From the NCBI GenBank assembly GCA_017387165.1, contig JAFOFS010000286.1, positions 1 through 5,069 on the forward strand: a DNA stretch of 5,069 bases. Direction: 5' to 3'. The DNA is from Clostridia bacterium. Its GTDB lineage: Bacteria; Bacillota; Clostridia; Oscillospirales; Acutalibacteraceae. The translations under genes were made by a program, and so were the position numbers. Numbering within the stretch: position 1 is the first letter of the stretch; each line of letters opens with the position of its first letter. The notes below the pieces were generated by a model. That model worked only from the letters and a program-made list of their open reading frames with translations, did not search any database and had not been told where the DNA came from. Of this stretch, positions 1-4,942 are shown one piece after another.

Positions 1-136
1 GTTTCTTTGCCGATTCAGCCATCGCCCAAACCAACGGCTCCAGCGATTCACGCATCATCTGCGGACCGCGACGACCGTCTACGATGGGACGGATACCGAT
101 CACAGGATACTCGCCGATGTATCTGTTTTTTGCCAT
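1..136 (-). CDS. fucI: L-fucose isomerase, N-terminal 45 codons (partial)
   Basis: FucI converts L-fucose to L-fuculose in the cytoplasm, the first step of the fuculose-1-phosphate aldolase route that ends in DHAP and L-lactaldehyde. The visible 45 residues begin MAKNRYIGEYPVIGIRP and continue with VDGRRGPQMMRESLE. This closely follows the start of E. coli FucI as I recall it (PKIGIRPVIDGRR followed by VRESLE). The family is about 590 residues, so over 90 percent, including the metal-binding active-site residues, lies outside the window. The ATG is set by a GGAGG on the minus strand (146-150) nine bases upstream. The gene is divergent from the AraC-type regulator at 280, whose position suggests that it controls fucI. 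L-arabinose isomerase is the nearest relative, but the IGIRP/DGRR opening fits fucose isomerase better. The segment shows no defect. Confidence 0.9.
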   Translation of the reverse strand, partial: MAKNRYIGEYPVIGIRPIVDGRRGPQMMRESLEPLVWAMAESAKK

Positions 137-164
137 AATTCACAACCTCCGATGAAATATTGAA

Positions 165-181
165 ATTTTCTTGTGGAAAAT
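165..181. repeat. short inverted repeat in the fucI leader (ATTTTC-N5-GAAAAT)
   Basis: ATTTTC at 165-170 is the exact reverse complement of GAAAAT at 176-181, with a five-base spacer. It lies between the fucI -10 box and the fucI ribosome binding site, so it could be an operator half-site pair or a small 5'-leader hairpin. The TTTC/GAAA arms resemble those of the palindrome at 1996-2007, but with a five-base rather than four-base centre. It is AT-rich and short, so chance is a real possibility. Confidence 0.35.
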
Positions 182-219
182 ACCATTTCCTATATTGCAT
201 TATAGTATCTTTTATGGTA
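181..219. repeat. spaced inverted repeat TACCAT / ATGGTA flanking the fucI -10
   Basis: TACCAT at 181-186 and its exact reverse complement ATGGTA at 214-219 lie on either side of the minus-strand TATAAT (199-204). Their centres are 33 bp apart, close to three helical turns, so both face the same side of the DNA. This is a plausible arrangement for a regulator contacting two half-sites, but six-base arms in AT-rich DNA are weak evidence. Confidence 0.25.
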
Positions 220-279
220 AAATGCTTGCGTAATAGCGGACATTTATTAGTACAATAGTCACTTTTTAGGGGTGTTTTG

Positions 280-1203
280 ATGAAATACAGCGAAATTAAC
301 GAAAAAAAGCAACGCGGAAAAGAGGGTTTTCCGATCCAAATCTACCACGTGGATGCCGATCATCCGCAGTATCTGATGCCGTTGCATTGGCATCGGGATT
401 GGGAATTCATCCGCGTCCTATCCGGCGAATTTCTCGCCCATCTGAACAACGAGGAATACCGTGCCGAAGCCGGCGACGTACTGATCATTTCGGGCGGTAC
501 GCTGCATCACGGCGACCCGCTGAACTGCGTGTACGAATGCGTTGTATTTGATCCCGATATGCTGCGCAAGCGGCACGGCGACGCGTGCTCCGATTATCTG
601 CGCCCGTTGTTGACCGGCGAAGCAGTGGTCACCAAGCTGCCGTTACACGGCGATCCCTGTTTGCAGGATCGGTTTGATCTTCTCTTTGACACTCTGCAGA
701 AGCAGCCGCCTTTTTTCGAACTGACGGTGCAAGGCTTGTTGCTGGAAATATTCGGGCAGCTGTACGGAAAGGGGGTATTGACCGCCGACAAAAGTCGCCG
801 TATCGGGCATCGGTCGGAGGTCATCATTTCCTTGGTGGAGTGGATTGATGCGCATTACGCCGAAAACATCACGCTGGAGGGACTGGCGGAAATCGCAGGA
901 ATGAACGAAAAATACCTCTGCCGCATATTCAAAGAATTCACCGGTACAACCCCTATTCGCTACGTCAACCGCTTGCGGATCGAGATCGCCTGTACCGAAA
1001 TGGCAGTCCGACAGCGGCGGGTGACCGAAGCGGCGCTCGAAAGCGGATTTAACGATCTCAGCTATTTCAGCCGCACCTTCCGCCAGTACCGCGGCTGCTC
1101 CCCCACCGAATACCGCCGTCAGTTATCCGAGCCTGCTTCCAGCAGAGAGCGGAACGCCGTCGGTGAACAGCCGAATCGATTGGAAAACAGCTTGGAGAAG
1201 TAA
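280..1203 (+). CDS. AraC-family regulator with N-terminal cupin sensor domain
   Basis: This is a cytoplasmic DNA-binding regulator of 307 residues, the usual length for cupin-AraC sugar regulators. The N-terminal cupin (about 18-95) shows the H-x-H...E pattern (H36, H38, E42), the AGDV turn (64-67) and a later HH (76-77), as in sugar-responsive AraC proteins. The double helix-turn-helix domain spans about 182-282: first unit ITLEGLAEIAGMNEKYLCRI (197-216), second unit ending SYFSRTFRQYRGCSPTEYRR (261-280). A start is possible at TTG 277, but ATG 280 is preferred because AGGGG lies seven bases upstream of it. The gene is divergent from fucI, so control of fucI, with fucose or a related sugar as ligand, is a reasonable inference. 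After the normal family end near Q281 there is a hydrophilic tail of about 26 residues. Residues 280-307 are encoded opposite the end of the convergent regulator gene. No terminator is visible after the stop. Confidence 0.9.
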   Translation: MKYSEINEKKQRGKEGFPIQIYHVDADHPQYLMPLHWHRDWEFIRVLSGEFLAHLNNEEYRAEAGDVLIISGGTLHHGDPLNCVYECVVFDPDMLRKRHGDACSDYLRPLLTGEAVVTKLPLHGDPCLQDRFDLLFDTLQKQPPFFELTVQGLLLEIFGQLYGKGVLTADKSRRIGHRSEVIISLVEWIDAHYAENITLEGLAEIAGMNEKYLCRIFKEFTGTTPIRYVNRLRIEIACTEMAVRQRRVTEAALESGFNDLSYFSRTFRQYRGCSPTEYRRQLSEPASSRERNAVGEQPNRLENSLEK

Positions 1204-1952
1204 TTCTGGTCGCAGAAGCCGCAGAGGTAAGAGATTTCCTTAATGGGCATCGCCGTCGTACGCAGCAGATGCTCGGCATTATCCAGTCGCACTTGATTCA
1301 GATAGGTGATCACAGTCATCCCGTATTTCTTCTTAAACGCGTTCATCACGGTTGCCTTGCAGCAGCCAAACTTCTCCGCCAACTGATCCAGCGTCACACG
1401 CTTGGCGTAGTGTTTATATATGTACTTCTTTATGAGATCGGCCAAATCCTCGTCGGTGGTACGAAGGCGATCGTTGCGTGTGAGATACTCCGCGACGATA
1501 CTCATCAAACGGCTGTAGCTCAAAATGTGTTCAGAAGGAACGGTGTGCACCTCTTGCAGAAAGCGTTCCTGCTCCTCTGCATCCGCAAAGACCGACGCGG
1601 TCGCACGGCGAATTTTTTCACGATTGTCGGGCGTTTCATCGCTCACCTGCCCGATCATCAAAAAGCCGGACAAGACACCGGAATTGTACAGCGGAGCGAT
1701 CGCTTCATACAATCCGCAATAGCATTGATAGAGGTAGGGTCGATCGGTTCGTTTGACGCTCTCCAAGGCGCTGCGGTCGCATTTGATACACCCTGCCCGA
1801 AAGAGCGGATCCTGCTGAATACGCTTGCAAAACGGCAGCACCTCTTTCGGATAGCAGCACACCTCGTTGAGCTCGGCGTCGCACACCGAAACGTGAAATC
1901 CCGATACACGATGAAAATCCCGCAAAACGCTTTCTAATGTAATTTGGCTCAT
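1119..1952 (-). CDS. PocR-domain AraC-type transcriptional regulator
   Basis: This is a 277-residue cytoplasmic regulator. Residues about 5-155 match the PocR sensory domain: a cysteine cluster (C42, C55, C58, C77, C79) in FCKRIQQDP, AGCIKCDR and YQCYCGLYEAIAPL, then GVLSGFLMIGQV (92-103). Residues about 178-277 are an AraC double helix-turn-helix, with RVTLDQLAEKFGCCKATVMN in unit one and SKLFSNRFGCSPTAFRS in unit two. In Salmonella, PocR responds to 1,2-propanediol and activates pdu and cob genes. Here the ligand is unknown, and many PocR-AraC proteins sit beside sugar genes. I chose the ATG at 1950-1952 because GGAGG lies six bases upstream of it. An upstream ATG at 1971-1973 would begin only a few bases after the likely transcription start and has no good ribosome site. 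The gene is divergent from nahK, which it probably controls along with itself. Its last 28 codons overlap the convergent AraC gene. Confidence 0.88.
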   Translation of the reverse strand: MSQITLESVLRDFHRVSGFHVSVCDAELNEVCCYPKEVLPFCKRIQQDPLFRAGCIKCDRSALESVKRTDRPYLYQCYCGLYEAIAPLYNSGVLSGFLMIGQVSDETPDNREKIRRATASVFADAEEQERFLQEVHTVPSEHILSYSRLMSIVAEYLTRNDRLRTTDEDLADLIKKYIYKHYAKRVTLDQLAEKFGCCKATVMNAFKKKYGMTVITYLNQVRLDNAEHLLRTTAMPIKEISYLCGFCDQNYFSKLFSNRFGCSPTAFRSLLEAGSDN

Positions 1953-1955
1953 AAT

Positions 1956-1963
1956 CTCCCTCC
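1956..1963 (-). promoter_or_regulatory. strong ribosome binding site fixing the pocR-araC start
   Basis: On the minus strand the bases read GGAGGGAG, then ATT, then ATG (1952-1950). The match to the anti-Shine-Dalgarno and the six-base spacing from GGAGG to ATG select the internal methionine rather than the upstream ATG at 1973, which would add seven residues (MKKRREI). Confidence 0.8.
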
Positions 1964-1985
1964 GTTTTTTCATTTTCTACTAAAA

Positions 1986-2014
1986 ATTATACGATTTTCT
2001 ATAGAAATATGCAA
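1986..2014 (-). promoter_or_regulatory. sigma-70-like promoter of the pocR-araC gene
   Basis: Read on the minus strand, TTGCAT (2014-2009) is followed by a 17-base spacer and a perfect TATAAT (1991-1986). Predicted transcription starts near 1979, about 27 bases before the ATG at 1952, leaving room for the GGAGGGAG site. The spacer contains the 12-bp palindrome at 1996-2007, a classical operator position, so autoregulation is likely. Confidence 0.6.
1996..2007. promoter_or_regulatory. perfect 12-bp palindrome TTTCTATAGAAA (candidate operator)
   Basis: TTTCTATAGAAA is its own reverse complement across all 12 bases. It lies wholly inside the -35/-10 spacer of the leftward pocR-araC promoter and just upstream of the rightward nahK -10 candidate (2025-2030). 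One bound protein could therefore repress one direction while affecting the other. AraC proteins more often use direct repeats, so the binder could be another regulator. Confidence 0.45.
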
Positions 2015-2024
2015 GCAAAAGTTT

Positions 2025-2030
2025 TATAGT
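2025..2030 (+). promoter_or_regulatory. candidate -10 box of the nahK operon
   Basis: TATAGT, one mismatch from TATAAT, lies 36 bases before the nahK ATG and would start transcription near 2037. No recognisable -35 is found at normal spacing; that stretch is the edge of the palindrome and the bases after it. A weak -35 fits a promoter needing an activator, plausibly the divergent PocR-AraC protein. Confidence 0.4.
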
Positions 2031-2066
2031 AAGAATGTAAATTCTTTCGAAAAAGGAGAAATTGGC

Positions 2067-3158
2067 ATGAGAAACAGTCTGGAGCTCGCCGTCAACGCAC
2101 TGAAACATTTTCAGCTGACGGGAATCTTGCGTGGTTGTTCCCCGTACGGCAACGGTCACATCAACGACACGTTCTGCGCCATCACGGAGGAAGAAAGCGG
2201 TGTCGTGCACCGTTATATTCTGCAGGCACTCAACCAAAACGTCTTCAAGCAGCCGGACAAGGTGATGGAAAATATTGCCGCCGTCATCGAGCATCTGCAC
2301 ACCAAGACGGACGATCCCCGTGCGGTGATGTCGCTGGTGCCGACGACCGACGGACAGGTCTTTTACCTGGACGAAACGGGTGTGTTTTGGCGTTTGTACG
2401 ATTTCGTGGAGGGCTCGCTGTGTCTGGAGCGTCCCGAAAGCAACGAGGATTTCTATCAAAGCGCGTTGGCGTTCGGTCGCTTCCAGCGGGATCTCAGTGA
2501 TTTCCCTGCCGAGAAGTTGAACGAAACCATCGTCAACTTCCACAACACCCCCGTTCGTTATCAGAACTTCCTGGCGGCGGTCAAGGCAGATAAAATGGGA
2601 CGCGCCAAGGACGTGCAAAAAGAGATCGATTTTATCATCGAACGCGCGGCGTTCTACTCGGTGCTGATGGATGCCAACAAAAACGGCGTCTTGCCGCTGC
2701 GCGTCAGCCACAACGACACCAAGATCAACAACGTGTTGCTGGATGAGAACACCCGCTCCGCGTTGTGTGTCATCGATCTTGACACGATTATGCCCGGCTT
2801 CTCGGTCACCGATTTCGGTGATTCCATCCGTTTCGGTGCTTCCACCGCTGCCGAAGACGAAAAAGATCTCGACAAGGTGTGGATGGATATTTCCCTGTTC
2901 GAAACCTACGCAAAGGGTTTTCTGGACGGCTGCGGCGGCTCTCTCCCCCGCGAAGAAATCATGCTGCTGCCGGAAGGCGCCAAGATGATGACCATCGAAT
3001 GCGGTATGCGTTTCCTGGCCGATTATCTGGAGGGCGATACGTATTTCCGCATTCATTATCCCACCCAAAACCTCGACCGTTGCCGCACGCAGCTCAAGCT
3101 GGTTGCGGACATGGAGAGCAAGTGGGAGCAGATGAAAGACATCGTTGCGAAACAGTAA
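2067..3158 (+). CDS. nahK: N-acetylhexosamine 1-kinase (NahK/LnpB-like, APH fold)
   Basis: The enzyme is predicted to phosphorylate GlcNAc or GalNAc at C1 with ATP, feeding the lacto-N-biose/galacto-N-biose type of salvage. The 363 residues compare with about 359 for Bifidobacterium longum NahK, and the resemblance, from memory, runs end to end: YGNGHIN near residue 27, RYILQ, DTIMPG, FGDSIRFGAST (250-260), and the ECGMRFLADYLEGD block starting at 311. The aminoglycoside-phosphotransferase catalytic loop is SHNDTKINN (214-222) with D217 the likely base. The metal-binding motif is IDLDT (236-240). All key residues are intact. The start at 2067 is set by AAGGAG eight bases upstream; the open frame extends further back to 1944, but that stretch is promoter DNA. 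The TAA stop abuts the ribosome site of the next gene, so the two are one operon. Exact sugar preference cannot be read from sequence. Confidence 0.87.
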   Translation: MRNSLELAVNALKHFQLTGILRGCSPYGNGHINDTFCAITEEESGVVHRYILQALNQNVFKQPDKVMENIAAVIEHLHTKTDDPRAVMSLVPTTDGQVFYLDETGVFWRLYDFVEGSLCLERPESNEDFYQSALAFGRFQRDLSDFPAEKLNETIVNFHNTPVRYQNFLAAVKADKMGRAKDVQKEIDFIIERAAFYSVLMDANKNGVLPLRVSHNDTKINNVLLDENTRSALCVIDLDTIMPGFSVTDFGDSIRFGASTAAEDEKDLDKVWMDISLFETYAKGFLDGCGGSLPREEIMLLPEGAKMMTIECGMRFLADYLEGDTYFRIHYPTQNLDRCRTQLKLVADMESKWEQMKDIVAKQ

Positions 3159-3170
3159 GGAGATAGCGAA

Positions 3171-4391
3171 ATGAAAAAAGAGATTCGTTTGGGTATCATC
3201 GGTCTTGGTCAGCGCGGCTGGGGCCTGTACGTCGGCGTCCTGCAGCATCTGGAACACGTGAAGATCACCGCTGTGTGCGACAATTACGAGGATCGTATGG
3301 ATCGCATCGCGGACGACATTAAAGAAAAGCGCGGCGTTGCCCCCGATAAGGTAGCCGATTACCGCGAGCTGCTCAAGCGCGAGGACGTCGATACCGTCTT
3401 GATCGCCGCTTCGTGGGCGATGCACACGCAGATGGCCTGCGACGCGATGAAAGCGGGCAAACCGGTCGCGTGCGAGGTGGGCGGTGCCGGCTCCATCGAC
3501 GATTGCTGGCAGCTGGTACACACCTACGAAGAAACCGGCACGCCGATTATGATGATCGAAAACTGCTGCTACGGCCGCAACGAATTGATGGTGCTGAATA
3601 TGGTGCGCCAGGGTCTGTTCGGTGAGGTCGTGCACTGCCGCGGCGGCTATTGCCACGATCTGCGCGACGAGGTGGCTTACGGTCGCGAGATCCGCCATTA
3701 TCGCCTGGACAACTATCTCCACCGCAACTGCGAGAACTATCCGACCCATGAGATCGGCCCGATCGCCAACGTGCTGAACATCAACCGCGGCAACCGCTTC
3801 GTCAGCCTGTATTCCATGGCGTCCAAGGCGTGCGGTCTCAACACGTTCCTCAAGCGCGAAAAGGGCGACGAATACGACCTCACCAACGCGACCTTCGCGC
3901 AGGGCGATATGGTCACCACCCTCATCAAATGCGCCGGCGGCGAGACCATTCAGATCAATTTGGAAACCACCACGCCCCGTGCGTATTCCCGTCAGTTTGA
4001 AGTGCACGGCACCAAAGCGACCTACTTGGAGGACAATCAATCCATCTTCCTCGACACGCCGGAGCATAAAGCCTGCGATTTCAAGTGGAAAGAGCAGTGG
4101 GGCAACATCGAACAGCTGCGCGAGCAGTACGAGCATCCCATCTGGAAAAAGTACATCGAGGATGGCGTGTATGACGGACCTGCCGGTCACGATGGTATCG
4201 ACTGGCTGGTGCTGAACGCCTTCTTTGATTGCTACGCCGAAGGCAAGCCGATGCCGATCGACGTCTACGATATGGCAGCCTGGATGGCGGTCACGCCGTT
4301 GTCCGAAAATTCCATTGCCACCGGCAACACCGTCTACTTCCCCGACTTCACGGGTGGTAAATGGATCAATCGCGAACCGCTGGAACTGTAA
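3171..4391 (+). CDS. Gfo/Idh/MocA-fold protein, GH109-like NAD-dependent glycosidase candidate
   Basis: This 406-residue protein has no signal peptide, so it should be cytoplasmic. The N-terminal Rossmann domain shows GLGQRG (11-16) and an acidic D37 after strand two, favouring NAD(H). The usual Gfo/Idh/MocA E-K-P motif is replaced by E102-V103-G104. The later blocks resemble GH109: ENCCYGRNELMVLNMVRQG (130-148), GYCHDLR (159-165), YPTHEIGPIANVLNINRG (190-207), TPRAYSR (268-274), GHDGID (339-344), and DVYDMAAW (364-371) followed by a PDFTGGKW-type end. In the Elizabethkingia GH109 alpha-N-acetylgalactosaminidase, as I recall it, Glu, Tyr and His in equivalent blocks are essential; E130, H193 and Y272 are the likely counterparts. 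GH109 enzymes use bound NAD in an oxidation-elimination cycle. The start has AAGGAG eight bases upstream, 12 bases after nahK. It may instead be an ordinary sugar dehydrogenase. Confidence 0.75.
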   Translation: MKKEIRLGIIGLGQRGWGLYVGVLQHLEHVKITAVCDNYEDRMDRIADDIKEKRGVAPDKVADYRELLKREDVDTVLIAASWAMHTQMACDAMKAGKPVACEVGGAGSIDDCWQLVHTYEETGTPIMMIENCCYGRNELMVLNMVRQGLFGEVVHCRGGYCHDLRDEVAYGREIRHYRLDNYLHRNCENYPTHEIGPIANVLNINRGNRFVSLYSMASKACGLNTFLKREKGDEYDLTNATFAQGDMVTTLIKCAGGETIQINLETTTPRAYSRQFEVHGTKATYLEDNQSIFLDTPEHKACDFKWKEQWGNIEQLREQYEHPIWKKYIEDGVYDGPAGHDGIDWLVLNAFFDCYAEGKPMPIDVYDMAAWMAVTPLSENSIATGNTVYFPDFTGGKWINREPLEL

Positions 4392-4394
4392 AGG

Positions 4395-4431
4395 AAAATC
4401 CCTTGCTTCGCAAGAAGCAAGGGATTTTTTT
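4395..4431. terminator. rho-independent terminator, probably bidirectional
   Basis: AAAATCCCTTGCTTC (4395-4409) pairs perfectly over 15 bp with GAAGCAAGGGATTTT (4414-4428) around a GCAA tetraloop, with seven T in a row on the plus strand (4425-4431). It begins four bases after the stop of the GH109-like gene. On the minus strand it follows the TAA of the ECF-like gene (4430-4432) immediately, with four T at the stem base. It should stop plus-strand transcripts strongly and minus-strand ones at least partly. Confidence 0.92.
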
Positions 4432-4942
4432 AATGCGTTAGTTTTTGCGCTTGGCGGAAAGCGGCGATCATCGGAAGAATGAGCAAGCCGCAGAGCATAT
4501 TGCTGATGCCGTGGACAATATCAAACGGGAACTCCGCCACGATCCAGGCGATGGTTTGCTCGAAGTTCAAGTGGAACATCAGCGCCTGCGCCGGGGCATA
4601 CAGCGCGCCGTAGGCAAAGCCGTGCAGTCCGGCAATCACGATGTACAAAACGCCTGCCAGCCAAGTCGGCATACGCTTTGGCAGCAGCATGGCAAGTCCC
4701 CAAAGCACCGTCCAAATATAAAGATAAGGAACCCACCACAGGTTAAATCCGTTTAACAGACCGGTCAGAAAAACGAATACGTAGATGGGATACAGTGCCT
4801 TTTGGCGGAACACCACGGTTGACGAAACGATGAACGCCGCCAGCAGATGAAAATTCGGTAAAAACTCCAGCAATTGCTTGGAAACATACATCAGAGCACC
4901 GAGTACCGAAAAGACCGCCAGTTCTTTCAGATTGATCTTCAT
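4430..4942 (-). CDS. ECF-transporter S-component-like integral membrane protein
   Basis: This small, very hydrophobic protein of 170 residues is the usual size for an energy-coupling-factor S component, the substrate-binding membrane subunit that works with the shared EcfT and two ATPases. About six membrane segments are visible, near 9-25, 32-45, 49-66, 71-87, 94-114 and 145-162. Recognisable stretches include FLPNFHLL (27-34), YPIYVFVFLTGLLNGFNLWW (51-70) and EFPFDIVHGISN (137-148); these recall unassigned clostridial S components rather than RibU, BioY or ThiT. No EcfA or EcfT gene is in view, so substrate and partners are unknown. The ATG overlaps the upstream stop as ATGA and has no clear ribosome site of its own, indicating translational coupling to the DUF4430 gene. 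Its stop runs into the base of the shared terminator. Substrate assignment is not possible from sequence alone. Confidence 0.72.
   Translation of the reverse strand: MKINLKELAVFSVLGALMYVSKQLLEFLPNFHLLAAFIVSSTVVFRQKALYPIYVFVFLTGLLNGFNLWWVPYLYIWTVLWGLAMLLPKRMPTWLAGVLYIVIAGLHGFAYGALYAPAQALMFHLNFEQTIAWIVAEFPFDIVHGISNMLCGLLILPMIAAFRQAQKLTH

Larger units (their letters stand above)
137..279. promoter_or_regulatory. divergent fucI / araC promoter region
   Basis: This 143-bp AT-rich gap separates two divergent start codons and must hold the promoters of both genes. On the minus strand a perfect TATAAT lies at 199-204, about 63 bases before the fucI ATG. No convincing -35 hexamer is found 16-19 bases upstream of it (best AAGCAT or CAAGCA), which fits an activator-dependent promoter. 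On the plus strand a TACAAT at 251-256 with a TTGCGT at 226-231 (19-base spacer) is a weak candidate for the regulator gene. Its Shine-Dalgarno, AGGGG at 268-272, is seven bases before the ATG at 280. Two short inverted repeats lie between the promoters and are listed separately. Confidence 0.6.

Noticed and set aside
221..246. Possible catabolite-repression (cre) site in the fucI-araC gap
   Set aside because: The stretch TGCGTAATAGCGGACA has the end bases of a cre site but the wrong length and core, so it does not match the consensus.
277..279. TTG start directly before the ATG of the cupin-AraC gene
   Set aside because: The ATG at 280 is the stronger start codon and has good spacing from AGGGG; the difference is one residue.
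1269..1937. A 222-codon plus-strand open frame opposite the PocR-AraC gene
   Set aside because: It is antisense to a well-supported regulator, has no ribosome site or recognisable domain, and its sequence mirrors the regulator's codons.
1953..1973. Seven-codon N-terminal extension of the PocR-AraC protein
   Set aside because: The upstream ATG lies only a few bases after the predicted transcription start with no good ribosome site, whereas the ATG at 1952 follows GGAGGGAG.
1944..2066. N-terminal extension of the NahK-like frame by 41 codons
   Set aside because: The extra residues are encoded by the AT-rich divergent promoter region, and the ATG at 2067 has a proper AAGGAG and gives the family length.
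1980..4190. A 736-codon open frame on the minus strand opposite nahK and the GH109-like gene
   Set aside because: It is in exact codon register with both sense genes, which share the same phase, so its stops would need sense TTA, CTA or TCA codons, and these genes avoid them. Its product is rich in Ala, Val, His and Gln without any family motif, typical of an antisense shadow, and the sense proteins are clearly real.
4445..4756. A 103-codon plus-strand open frame opposite the ECF-like gene
   Set aside because: It is polar, without motifs, and antisense to a clear multi-pass membrane protein; it is a shadow frame.
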